Source: Litoreibacter sp.
Lineage (GTDB): Bacteria; Pseudomonadota; Alphaproteobacteria; Rhodobacterales; Rhodobacteraceae
Assembly: GCA_026710325.1 (NCBI GenBank)
Contig: JAPORH010000159.1
Span: 1 to 40,305, forward strand
Length of the DNA: 40,305 nucleotides
Direction of reading: 5' to 3'
The translations under genes and the position numbers were made by a program. How positions within the stretch are numbered: position 1 is the first letter of the stretch; each line of letters begins with the position of its first letter. The notes beneath the pieces are model-generated. The model was not told the origin of the DNA, made no database searches, and worked only from the letters and a program-made list of their open reading frames with translations. Of the stretch, positions 20,040 to 27,610 are shown in pieces.

Positions 20040-20825
20040 TTACTCGGCTTTCGCTTCTTCAGCAGGTGCCTCTTCTGCCACGGCTTCTTCCACCGGAGCT
20101 TCATCCATCGCGCCCAGATCAACGCCTGCTGCGCCCATTTGCGCTTGCATGCCGTCCAGAGCCGCACGGGCAACGAGGTCACAGTACAGGGCGATTGCAC
20201 GTGATGCGTCGTCATTGCCTGGGATCAGGTAGTCGATGCCATCTGGCGAGCAGTTGGTGTCCACGACCGCGATCACCGGGATGCCAAGCTTCTTGGCTTC
20301 GGCAATGGCCAGGTCTTCTTTGTTCACGTCGATGACGAACAGCAGGTCTGGTGTGCCGCCCATTTCGCGGATACCACCCAAAGAGGCTTGCAGTTTGCCC
20401 TGGTCACGCTCCATGCCAAGACGCTCTTTCTTGGTCAGGCCGGTGAAGCCTTCTGCCATTGCCTCGTCGATTTTCTTGAGACGGGAGATCGAGTTCGACA
20501 CGGTTTTCCAGTTGGTCAGCGTGCCGCCGAGCCAGCGGTGGTTCATGTAGTACTGCGCGCATTTCTCGGCTGCTTCAGCAATCGGGCGCTGCGCCTGACG
20601 CTTGGTGCCTACGAAGAGCACGCGGCCGCCTTTTGCGGTGGTGTCACGTACGACCTGCAGCGCCTGGTCCAGCATTGGGACGGTCTGCGTGAGGTCCATG
20701 ATGTGGATACCGTTCTTGGCGCCGTAGATATACGGCTCCATGCGCGGGTTCCAACGTTGGGTCTGGTGACCAAAGTGTACGCCAGCTTCCAAGAGCTGAC
20801 GGAGCGAAAATTCTGGCAAAGCCAT
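20040..20825 (-). CDS. rpsB: 30S ribosomal protein S2
   Basis: The 261-residue S2 starts [20 protein letters not shown] and has the conserved [32 protein letters not shown] and [20 protein letters not shown]2 joins late in 30S assembly and is needed for binding of S1 to the ribosome. The last 35 residues form an Ala/Glu-rich acidic tail, common in this order. The start at 20825 is preceded on its strand by AAAGGAAAA; the open frame runs upstream through the leader but lacks S2 homology there. It is the first gene of the rpsB-tsf operon. Confidence 0.97.
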   Translation of the reverse strand: MALPEFSLRQLLEAGVHFGHQTQRWNPRMEPYIYGAKNGIHIMDLTQTVPMLDQALQVVRDTTAKGGRVLFVGTKRQAQRPIAEAAEKCAQYYMNHRWLGGTLTNWKTVSNSISRLKKIDEAMAEGFTGLTKKERLGMERDQGKLQASLGGIREMGGTPDLLFVIDVNKEDLAIAEAKKLGIPVIAVVDTNCSPDGIDYLIPGNDDASRAIALYCDLVARAALDGMQAQMGAAGVDLGAMDEAPVEEAVAEEAPAEEAKAE

Positions 20826-20853
20826 GTCCGTTTTCCTTTCCGGTTTAAGCCTC

Positions 20854-20926
20854 GGCGGGGTGTGAGAAGCGTATGCTTCAACCGGTGGAACCTTCGGGAT
20901 GTCTCCCCGTCGTGCCCGACCCCGCC
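20854..20926 (-). promoter_or_regulatory. structured 5' leader of rpsB
   Basis: On the minus strand GGCGGGGT (20926-20919) pairs with ACCCCGCC (20861-20854), closing a domain of about 70 bases. An inner hairpin GAAGC-ATAC-GCTTC (20879-20866) lies inside it. This fits an S2 autoregulatory leader, which is known for rpsB in several bacteria. Binding by S2 is inferred from position. Confidence 0.5.
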
Positions 20927-20940
20927 TGCGAAGTACGCGC

Positions 20941-20969
20941 GCTTTAGACCAATCCCCCCTGCCCTGCAA
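20941..20969 (-). promoter_or_regulatory. promoter candidate for rpsB-tsf
   Basis: On the minus strand TTGCAG (20969-20964), a 17-base spacer and TAAAGC (20946-20941) form a sigma-70-like promoter. It would give a leader of about 110 bases containing the paired elements at 20854-20926. Confidence 0.5.
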
Positions 20970-21056
20970 GCCCATTCATTTTTGAGCTTCGCATTCTGGC
21001 AATACAGCCGCGACTGGAGTATCGGGAGCTGGGTGCCAAATGACGGAGAGTCGACC

Positions 21057-21629
21057 TTGCTCAAAAACCTTTGTGTTGTCATCGCTGCCGCGCTCGTTCT
21101 CGCAAGTTGCGAGGCCTCGGACGTGAGCGAAACCCCAGAGCTCCTAGAAATAGACGCTAAGTGGTCGCTAAAATGCGACCGCGTGAATGGCTGCGGCGCT
21201 GAAACTATCATCACGGAGCCTGGCGACGATGCCGAATTCAGCCTCTACATTGTGCCAACGCCAAAAGAGGACGAAATCGTAGCTGGCGCAATATTGGAGC
21301 TCCCAGCCAATACAAAAGAGAATGTCGGTGTAACGTTGAGATTTGGTGACATTCGACGTGCTTACACGATAAGGGCCTGCAGCAAAGAAATCTGCTTTTC
21401 CCGCATGGCTTTGTTTCCGGATCAGTTTGACAGCTTGAAAAAAGAAAACGCGCTCAGAGTAGTCTTTGATCAATGGGGACGCCCGGGTAATTTGCCAAAG
21501 ACCTGGCGTATCTCTCTTTCCAATTTCTCGGCGGTGTTTGATGAGGCCGTTCGGCGCAACCGGCAGACAGGTCGCACTCAGCCAAGGCAGGGGTTGGTTG
21601 CACCTAAATACGTCGTCGTGCCACGGTAG
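21057..21629 (+). CDS. IalB-like lipoprotein
   Basis: A 190-residue predicted lipoprotein. A TTG start at 21057 has GGAG eight bases upstream and yields a short signal peptide with lipobox LASC (Cys18). The mature part has WSLKCD..GCGAE, a hydrophobic strand, TIRACSKEICFSRM and WRISLSNFSAVFDEA, resembling the invasion-associated locus B family, envelope proteins with a conserved Cys pair. The open frame extends far upstream, but that part is antisense to rpsB and not coding. The stop is six bases before psuK. Function is unknown; the IalB assignment is moderate. Confidence 0.7.
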   Translation: MLKNLCVVIAAALVLASCEASDVSETPELLEIDAKWSLKCDRVNGCGAETIITEPGDDAEFSLYIVPTPKEDEIVAGAILELPANTKENVGVTLRFGDIRRAYTIRACSKEICFSRMALFPDQFDSLKKENALRVVFDQWGRPGNLPKTWRISLSNFSAVFDEAVRRNRQTGRTQPRQGLVAPKYVVVPR

Positions 21630-21635
21630 GGAGCA

Positions 21636-22517
21636 ATGACTGCACAGCCAAACATCCTCTGCATAGGTGCTGTCCTTTGGGACATCATTGGCCGCGCGAC
21701 CGCGCATATGCGGGTGGGATCGGACGTGCCGGGACGGATCACGCGGCTGCCAGGCGGTGTCGCAATGAATATTGCAATGGCACTCAAAGCTTATGGCATG
21801 TCGCCCGCCGTGCTCTCTGCCATAGGCCAGGACGAAGAGGGCGAAGAGCTGATCCGTGCCTGCACGCGGCTCGGCATTGATGCGACCCAGGCCTATCGAT
21901 CCGAAGATCTGCCAACAGACCGTTATATGGCGGTCGAGGGCGGCAACGGGCTTATTGCCGCCGTGGCCGACGCGCATTCACTTGAAGCGGCAGGTGACAA
22001 GATACTCAAGGCCATGACGCAAGGCGTGTTCAAAGGCTGGGACGGGCTCGTTGCTCTGGATGGCAACCTTACAGTCTCGCTTCTCGAACAAATTGCGCAC
22101 GATCCTGCTTTCACGCCCTGCGATCTTCGCGTCGCACCCGCCTCCCCTGGCAAAGCCGAACGGCTTACCCCCTACCTTTCTCACAGGCGCGCCACGATTT
22201 ACGTCAATCTCGAAGAGGCAAGCCTGCTTTTGCATCGCAAGGTCAGCGACAGCGCCGAAGCTGCTACGGCACTCATCCAGAACGGCTTACGTCGTGCCGT
22301 CGTGACGGATGGACCCAACCCGGCCACTTCTGCAACAGCAGCTGGCACGCTCACCCTAACCCCGCCCGAGGTCTTGGTGACACGCGTCACTGGCGCAGGC
22401 GACACTTTCATGGCGGCTCACATTGCGGCCGAGGCACGTGGGGCATCTGAAAAAGATGCACTTGAGCGCGCCCTTGAAGCAGCCGCAATCTATATCTCAG
22501 GCGAAAGTTACCAATAA
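21636..22517 (+). CDS. psuK: PfkB-family kinase, pseudouridine kinase
   Basis: A 293-residue ribokinase-fold sugar kinase. Motifs are the N-terminal GGVAMNIAMALKAYG and the C-terminal VTGAGDTFMAAHIAAEA, with the catalytic Asp in GAGDTF. It is called pseudouridine kinase because it overlaps the pseudouridine-phosphate glycosidase gene by one base (TAATG). The pair degrades pseudouridine from RNA turnover: PsuK makes pseudouridine 5'-phosphate and PsuG splits it. A purine-rich AGGGAG lies close to the ATG. Confidence 0.88.
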   Translation: MTAQPNILCIGAVLWDIIGRATAHMRVGSDVPGRITRLPGGVAMNIAMALKAYGMSPAVLSAIGQDEEGEELIRACTRLGIDATQAYRSEDLPTDRYMAVEGGNGLIAAVADAHSLEAAGDKILKAMTQGVFKGWDGLVALDGNLTVSLLEQIAHDPAFTPCDLRVAPASPGKAERLTPYLSHRRATIYVNLEEASLLLHRKVSDSAEAATALIQNGLRRAVVTDGPNPATSATAAGTLTLTPPEVLVTRVTGAGDTFMAAHIAAEARGASEKDALERALEAAAIYISGESYQ

Positions 22518-23437
22518 TGCTCAATATGCTTCGCTCATCTGAGGTCGCAGCCGCGCAGGCTGCTGGCCGCGCCGTTGTGGCCCTCGAAAGCACGATTATC
22601 ACCCATGGCATGCCCTACCCGCAAAACCTTGAAATGGCCCGCGGGGTCGAGCAGTTGATCCGGGAGGCCGGCGCCGTGCCCGCAACCATCGCCGTGATCG
22701 ATGGCGTGCTGCATATCGGATTGGAAGACTCCAAACTGGAAGAGCTGGCGCAGAGGCCAGACGCCGCCAAGCTGTCTCGCGCAGACATGGCGTTGTGCTT
22801 GTCGCAAGGCGGAACCGGAGCCACCACGGTTGCAGCAACCATGATCGGCGCACGTCTGGCTGGGATCGACGTCTTTGCGACCGGTGGCATCGGCGGTGTA
22901 CATCGTGGCGCAGAGCATAGCTTTGATGTCTCAGCAGATTTGCAAGAGCTCGCACAAACACCTGTCACCGTCGTGGCCGCCGGGGCGAAAGCGATCCTCG
23001 ATATCCCAAAGACTCTAGAAGTGCTGGAAACACTCGGCGTGCCTGTCATCGCCTATGGCCAAGACAGCCTGCCCGCCTTTTGGTCTTGCAAGAGTGCGCA
23101 CCCCGCCCCTCAACGTCTCGACACCGCCGCTGACATTGCCCGCGCCCATAAACTACGTACCGAGATGAAAGTTCCAGGTGGTCAGCTTGTGGCCAACCCG
23201 GTGCCGCAGGCCGACCAAATCCCCCAAGACGAGATCGAACCCATTGTTCAGCGCGCGCTGCAAGAGGCCGAGACGCAGAACATCGCGGCGAAAGCCGTTA
23301 CCCCATTTTTGCTACAGCGCATCTTTGAGCTGACAGAAGGGCGCTCTCTCGCCACCAATATCGCCTTGGTGCGCAACAACGCTAGATTGGCCGCCGAAAT
23401 TGCCGTCGCTTTAGGCGATCTTGAAAAAAGCACTTAA
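22517..23437 (+). CDS. psuG: pseudouridine-5'-phosphate glycosidase
   Basis: A 306-residue enzyme that reversibly cleaves the C-C glycosidic bond of pseudouridine 5'-phosphate to uracil and ribose 5-phosphate. Family hallmarks are VALESTIITHGMPYPQN, QGGTGATTVAATM, VFATGGIGGVHRG, the Lys-containing AKAILDIPKTLE and GVPVIAYGQ. The length is normal. The start at 22517 overlaps the psuK stop; an ATG nine bases later is also possible. No pseudouridine transporter is adjacent, so intracellular RNA decay or another importer must supply the substrate. Confidence 0.94.
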   Translation: MLNMLRSSEVAAAQAAGRAVVALESTIITHGMPYPQNLEMARGVEQLIREAGAVPATIAVIDGVLHIGLEDSKLEELAQRPDAAKLSRADMALCLSQGGTGATTVAATMIGARLAGIDVFATGGIGGVHRGAEHSFDVSADLQELAQTPVTVVAAGAKAILDIPKTLEVLETLGVPVIAYGQDSLPAFWSCKSAHPAPQRLDTAADIARAHKLRTEMKVPGGQLVANPVPQADQIPQDEIEPIVQRALQEAETQNIAAKAVTPFLLQRIFELTEGRSLATNIALVRNNARLAAEIAVALGDLEKST

Positions 23438-23529
23438 GAAAACACAGCGTTCACACGGGCGTTGCTTGTGCCAACGAGGCCGAGCCCCTAAGTTGAATAA
23501 GTCGAATAAAAGGTAAGCGCACCGCCCAA

Positions 23530-24264
23530 ATGTCTGAGAACCAAACGCCCAATCAGGACCCGCTACCATTGCGGCGCCCAGGCGTCTTTGCGCGGCTGCG
23601 CGGCAACTTCCTCGCAGGACTGATCGTTATCGCGCCTATTGGGCTCACGTTGTGGTTGATTTGGACCGTTGTGGGTTGGATTGACAGTTGGGTCTGGCCC
23701 TTCGTCCCCGCCGGATATCAGCCAGAAGCTTTGGTAAATTGGGCCCTCGGCTACCCCGAGGAGCGGATCAACGTCAACGTGCGCGGCATCGGCGTCATTA
23801 TCTTCCTGATTTTCACGGTGCTGGTTGGCTGGGTGACCAAAGGCTTCCTTGGCCGCTCTTTCCTGAGATGGGCCGAAGGGCTTGTTAGCAGAATGCCAGT
23901 GGTGCGGTCCGTCTATTCGGGCGTGAAACAGATTGCGGAAACCGTATTCTCGCAGCGCGACACGTCTTTTGACCGCGCCTGCCTGGTCGAATACCCACGC
24001 CGTGGCATTTGGGCGATCGCCTTCGTGTCGACAACAGCCAAAGGTGAAATCGCAACGGGCATACCGGTTGAGGAGCAGAAGGTTTCCGTCTTCCTGCCGA
24101 CGACGCCGAACCCGACCTCCGGCTTCCTGCTCTTTGTACCCAAATCGGACATTATCGAGTTGGACATGAGCGTTGAAGATGCGGCGAAACTGGTGATCTC
24201 CGCAGGGCTTGTCTACCCGAACGAGAAGAACCCGTCCGAGCCCCCGAAGCTGGCGGCCGAGTAA
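23530..24264 (+). CDS. DUF502-family inner-membrane protein
   Basis: A 244-residue protein with two hydrophobic segments (about 27-53, FLAGLIVIAPIGLTLWLIW, and about 92-113, GVIIFLIFTVLVGWVT). A conserved soluble part follows, with RMPVVRSVYSGVKQIAETV and PTTPNPTSGFLLFVPK, which define the DUF502 family. The role is unknown. The ribosome-binding site is poor (AAGG 16 bases upstream). The stop codon directly abuts the stop of the convergent entericidin-like gene, leaving no room for a separate terminator. Confidence 0.88.
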   Translation: MSENQTPNQDPLPLRRPGVFARLRGNFLAGLIVIAPIGLTLWLIWTVVGWIDSWVWPFVPAGYQPEALVNWALGYPEERINVNVRGIGVIIFLIFTVLVGWVTKGFLGRSFLRWAEGLVSRMPVVRSVYSGVKQIAETVFSQRDTSFDRACLVEYPRRGIWAIAFVSTTAKGEIATGIPVEEQKVSVFLPTTPNPTSGFLLFVPKSDIIELDMSVEDAAKLVISAGLVYPNEKNPSEPPKLAAE

Positions 24265-24381
24265 TTAAAGCGCGCGCCTGACAGCTTGGCTTGTTTGTTT
24301 CACATCTTCCGCAACGCCTTCGACGGTGTTGCAGGCCGAAAGCGCAGCCAAAGCCGCAAAAATTATACCAATCTGTTTCAT
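24265..24381 (-). CDS. entericidin-like small lipoprotein
   Basis: A 38-residue peptide: a short hydrophobic leader, lipobox LSAC (Cys17), then CNTVEGVAEDVKQ, which is the entericidin EcnA/EcnB signature. Entericidins are tiny outer-membrane lipoproteins first described as an antidote/toxin pair linked to stationary-phase lysis; in Rhodobacterales a single copy of unknown role is common. AGGAAG lies five bases upstream of the ATG. It follows the peptide-binding-protein gene by 33 bases on the same strand and could be co-transcribed with it. A small CCCC/GGGG hairpin (24400-24412) lies between them. Confidence 0.8.
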   Translation of the reverse strand: MKQIGIIFAALAALSACNTVEGVAEDVKQTSQAVRRAL

Positions 24382-24414
24382 ACCGCTCTTCCTTCTTAGC
24401 CCCTTTTCGGGGTC

Positions 24415-26223
24415 TTACTCCTCAATCCACCAGACATCTGGCAGATAACCAGGCCAATCGCCATAGGCCGGTACCATGTCAGGCCGCTTCATTTCCTTAT
24501 TATGCGCAAGCCGCGAGATTTGGGAGTACCAAAGTGGGATAACATACCGCCCCGACATCAGCATCCGGTCCAGCGCCTTGACGGCAGCCAGATAGTCTTC
24601 GCGGCTTTCAGAGGTCAACATGACCTGCACCATGGCGTCGATCCCGGGGTTCTTGATGCCCGCGATATTGCGCGACCCGTTTGTGTCCGCCGCATCCATG
24701 CCCCAATAGGCCAGCTGTTCGTTGCCAGGGCTCAGCGACAAGCCGCGCCGGGTATAAGTCATGTCAAAGTCAAACGCGTCGACCCTTTCACGGTATTGAG
24801 CACTGTCGATGGTCTCGACTGTGGCGAAGACCCCTATACGCTCCAAAGCTTGGGTAAAGATATTCAGAATGGCCTGATTTTCGGCACTGCCTGATTGCAG
24901 AAGGATCGTGAAACGCAGCGGTTGCCCGGTTTGGGAGGTCATGACCCCGTCCTTGATCTCCCACCCGGCCTCAGCTAGCAGGTCTTGCGCCTTCACAATG
25001 CCAGACCGGTTGCGCGCTGTACCGTCTGAGACAGGTAGGCTATAGCCTTCTATCGCACCAGGCAGCAGGTTTTCATCTTGCGCTTGCAGCAGCTCCAGCA
25101 CTTTGCCCTCAGCAGGCTCATGTTCCATCCCCAGAACCGAGTTTGAGAAGTAGGACGTGATGCGCGGCTGATCTCCGCCGTTGAGCTTTTCGTTGATGAA
25201 TTCGAAATTGAAGACTTGGATCATCGCCTCCCGGACACGCCAGTCCGCGAACACCTCCCGCCGTGTGTTCATCGCAAAGCCAGTGATCCCCGAGGGGCGG
25301 GCATGCGGGATCTCGGCCTTGACCACCTCGCCTGAGGTCACGCGCGGGAAGTCGAATTGCTGGTCCCACTTCTGCGCGTTGGTCTCGCGGTGCGAAGTCA
25401 GCGCGCCTGCTTTGAAGGCTTCGAACATAGCAGTGCTATCTGCGAAAAACTCCATCCGGATCTCGTCGACATTGTTAGTGCCGCGCCGGAACGGTACGTC
25501 GGCGCCCCAATAATCTGGATCGCGTTTCAGTAACACAAAGCGCCCAGCCTCAAAATCGTCGATGATATAGGGGGCGGATGTGATTGGTATCTCGGTTAGC
25601 CCGCTCTCAGTAAAATCTTTGCCCTCCCATTGCGCCTTTTTCAGGATCGGGCGGAGCCCCATGATCAGCGCAAGTTCACGGTCTTCAACGTTGAAGGTAA
25701 ACTTTACCGAACGCGGGCCCGTTTGCTCCGCCTTTTCGACCTTGGCCCAGCTTCCGCGATAGCGACCATGGCCTTCTGTGCCGAGGGTTTCATAGGACCA
25801 GATCACGTCCTCCACCGTCACGGGACTGCCATCAGAGAATCGTGCGCCTTCTCGCAGTACAAATTCGACCCAATCGCCAGCCTCGCTGACCTCAATCGAT
25901 TCGGCGAGCAGCCCGTAAAGCGTGAATGGCTCATCGAGGGAGCGTCCCATCAAACTCTCATATGCCAGAAAGCGTAGCTGCCAGGGGACGCGGCCTTTCT
26001 GGATATGTGGGTTCAGCGAATCGAAACTGCCAACTTCCCCAGCGGATACGCGGCCGCCCTTGGGCGCGTCCGGATTTACGTATGGCATCGACACAAAATC
26101 TGGGGGAAGTGCAGGTTCGCCATACATAGCTATGCCATGTTTGGGCTCCGCCGCCGCCATGCCTGCAAAAACCAGTGATGATAGTGCCGCCGCTACGCCC
26201 GCGCGGAAAAACATTGATCCCAT
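24415..26223 (-). CDS. ABC transporter substrate-binding protein, family 5 (peptide type)
   Basis: A 602-residue periplasmic binding protein with a signal peptide (predicted cleavage near MAAA-EP). Family-5 features include GSFDSLNPHI, VEFVLREGARFSDGSPVTVEDV, YRGSWAKVEKAE and the RDPDYWGADVPFRRG region. It is closest in feel to the YejA-like group for oligopeptides or microcin C. No permease or ATPase genes are adjacent, so it is an orphan or serves a transporter elsewhere. GGGAGAG precedes the ATG at 26223; a second ATG at 26214 is possible. Confidence 0.88.
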   Translation of the reverse strand: MGSMFFRAGVAAALSSLVFAGMAAAEPKHGIAMYGEPALPPDFVSMPYVNPDAPKGGRVSAGEVGSFDSLNPHIQKGRVPWQLRFLAYESLMGRSLDEPFTLYGLLAESIEVSEAGDWVEFVLREGARFSDGSPVTVEDVIWSYETLGTEGHGRYRGSWAKVEKAEQTGPRSVKFTFNVEDRELALIMGLRPILKKAQWEGKDFTESGLTEIPITSAPYIIDDFEAGRFVLLKRDPDYWGADVPFRRGTNNVDEIRMEFFADSTAMFEAFKAGALTSHRETNAQKWDQQFDFPRVTSGEVVKAEIPHARPSGITGFAMNTRREVFADWRVREAMIQVFNFEFINEKLNGGDQPRITSYFSNSVLGMEHEPAEGKVLELLQAQDENLLPGAIEGYSLPVSDGTARNRSGIVKAQDLLAEAGWEIKDGVMTSQTGQPLRFTILLQSGSAENQAILNIFTQALERIGVFATVETIDSAQYRERVDAFDFDMTYTRRGLSLSPGNEQLAYWGMDAADTNGSRNIAGIKNPGIDAMVQVMLTSESREDYLAAVKALDRMLMSGRYVIPLWYSQISRLAHNKEMKRPDMVPAYGDWPGYLPDVWWIEE

Positions 26224-26302
26224 TTTGGCAACTCTCCCTCATGCCCCTTTTATTATTGGCTCTCACGCTAATGCGGCTTTGAGGGGTTTTCAAACTTTAT
26301 GC

Positions 26303-26331
26303 TTGGCGACGCGCAAGTCATTGCTTATAAA
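26303..26331 (+). promoter_or_regulatory. sigma-70-type promoter of small RNA candidate
   Basis: TTGGCG (26303-26308), a 17-base spacer and TATAAA (26326-26331) form one of the best promoter matches in the window. The predicted start point is about 26338. The next feature downstream is an intrinsic terminator, not a protein gene. Confidence 0.6.
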
Positions 26332-26337
26332 GACCTT

Positions 26338-26413
26338 ACTGCTCGATAGGTTTCTTGCCTGTATGAAACCTGCCTCAATAACTTACGCCAGCCTTGTGCT
26401 GGCGTTTTTTTTT
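26338..26413 (+). ncRNA. small RNA candidate of about 75 nt
   Basis: Between the promoter at 26303-26331 and a terminator lies a short structured transcript. Hairpin 1 is AGGTTTC (26348-26354), a 10-base loop and GAAACCT (26365-26371). A single-stranded CAATAACTT-like stretch follows. The terminator is ACGCCAGC (26385-26392), loop CTTGT and GCTGGCGT (26398-26405), with T9 (26405-26413). No open frame of note fits. The layout of promoter, hairpin, unpaired segment and Rho-independent terminator with a long U-tract is that of an Hfq-type small RNA. I do not recognise a known family. bdhA starts 86 bases further on. Confidence 0.55.
26385..26413 (+). terminator. intrinsic terminator of small RNA candidate
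   Basis: A perfect 8-pair stem, ACGCCAGC/GCTGGCGT, around CTTGT, continues into nine T residues (26405-26413). It lies on the plus strand upstream of bdhA, where no upstream plus-strand protein gene needs it. Confidence 0.9.
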
Positions 26414-26498
26414 GGCCGCAGCAAAGGCCGATCCCCCTTCCCTTCGCAGGTGCAGCATATATTCTGCATCGTGAACAATGCGCATAGAAGGGTGCCCC

Positions 26499-27272
26499 AT
26501 GTCTGTCGAAGGTAAAACCGCCGTCATCACAGGATCGAATTCCGGGATTGGTCTGGGAATTGCAGAAGAACTCGCAAAGCTTGGAGCAAACGTTGTCCTA
26601 AACTCCTTCACGGACCGTGACGAGGACCATGCGCTCGCCGAAAAGATCAGTGCCGCTACCGGCACTCAGGCGCGATACATTCAGGCCGATCTTTCCAAAG
26701 CGGACCAATCCCGCGCACTGATCGAAAAGGCGGGCCAGGTTGATATTCTCATCAATAATGCCGGCATCCAGCATGTCGCGCCGATCGACGAATTCCCCGT
26801 CGAGAAATGGGATATGATCATGGCGATCATGTTGAACTCGGTCTTCCATACGACGGCTGCGGCGCTGCCGATGATGCGTCAGGCGGGCTGGGGTCGCGTG
26901 ATCAACATTTCATCCGCACATGGGCTGACCGCCTCCCCTTTCAAATCGGCATATGTTTCAGCCAAACACGGCGTTGTCGGCATGACGAAGGTCGTCGCGC
27001 TTGAAACCGCCCAAGAACCGATCACCGCCAACGCCATTTGTCCGGGCTATGTGATGACCCCGCTGGTCGAGAGCCAGATTCCCGACACTATGAAGAAATA
27101 CGACATGGACCGCGAAACCGTGATCAAGGAGGTCATGCTTCAGCGTCAACCCTCCAAAGAATTCGCCACGACTGAGCAACTCGGTGGCGTCGCAGCTTTC
27201 CTCTGCTCAGATGCAGCGGCGCAGATCACCGGCACGACCATCTCTGTCGATGGCGGCTGGACCGCGCTATGA
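26499..27272 (+). CDS. bdhA: 3-hydroxybutyrate dehydrogenase
   Basis: A 257-residue classical short-chain dehydrogenase that oxidises D-3-hydroxybutyrate to acetoacetate with NAD. It has the cofactor motif TGSNSGIGLGIAEE, NNAGIQ, the catalytic Ser139 in INISSAHG, and Tyr152/Lys156 in AYVSAKHG. PIDEFPVEKWDMIMAIML and VMLQRQPSKEFAT are typical of the bacterial BdhA group. I chose 26499 (MSVEGKTAVITG) with AAGGG upstream over an ATG at 26478. The enzyme belongs to polyhydroxybutyrate breakdown. Its stop overlaps the next start (ATGA). Confidence 0.92.
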   Translation: MSVEGKTAVITGSNSGIGLGIAEELAKLGANVVLNSFTDRDEDHALAEKISAATGTQARYIQADLSKADQSRALIEKAGQVDILINNAGIQHVAPIDEFPVEKWDMIMAIMLNSVFHTTAAALPMMRQAGWGRVINISSAHGLTASPFKSAYVSAKHGVVGMTKVVALETAQEPITANAICPGYVMTPLVESQIPDTMKKYDMDRETVIKEVMLQRQPSKEFATTEQLGGVAAFLCSDAAAQITGTTISVDGGWTAL

Positions 27273-27610
27273 GTGAGGACGCAGAAGCCGGGCGGGACAA
27301 GCTCGAAATCGACAACATGTATCTTTGCGGCTCCACCTTTAGCCGCGTGAGCCTGAAAGATGCGCGCTTCAGCGACGCACATTTCATGCACGCGGAGTTC
27401 GACGATGTGAATGCGACTGGTTTGAGCTTTCACAACGCAAACCTCTCTGAGGCGCGGTTCGAAAACGTGGATATGTCGCAGGCGAACGTAAACAACGCCA
27501 ATCTGCAGGGATTGGCAATCACCAATGCCAACATCACGGATATGACCATCGATGGCATCAAGCTCAGTGACATGATCGCGGCCTATGACGCGCAAAAGAA
27601 CAATGCGTAA
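27269..27610 (+). CDS. pentapeptide-repeat protein
   Basis: A 113-residue protein built almost wholly of degenerate five-residue repeats of the A(D/N)LXX type, for example ARFSDAHFMHAEFDDVNATG and NANLSEARFENVDMSQANVN. These fold as a right-handed quadrilateral beta-helix. No signal peptide or membrane segment is seen, so it should be cytoplasmic. The start overlaps bdhA by four bases, and the end overlaps the patatin gene by eight bases. A scaffold or partner role within this operon is possible; a gyrase-protecting role as in Qnr is unlikely at this length. Confidence 0.85.
   Translation: MSEDAEAGRDKLEIDNMYLCGSTFSRVSLKDARFSDAHFMHAEFDDVNATGLSFHNANLSEARFENVDMSQANVNNANLQGLAITNANITDMTIDGIKLSDMIAAYDAQKNNA

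Noticed and set aside
20388-21056. Long plus-strand open frame running from inside rpsB into the IalB-like gene
   Set aside because: It is antisense to rpsB and its leader and shows no family features; only the part from the TTG at 21057, with its own ribosome-binding site and lipobox, looks coding.
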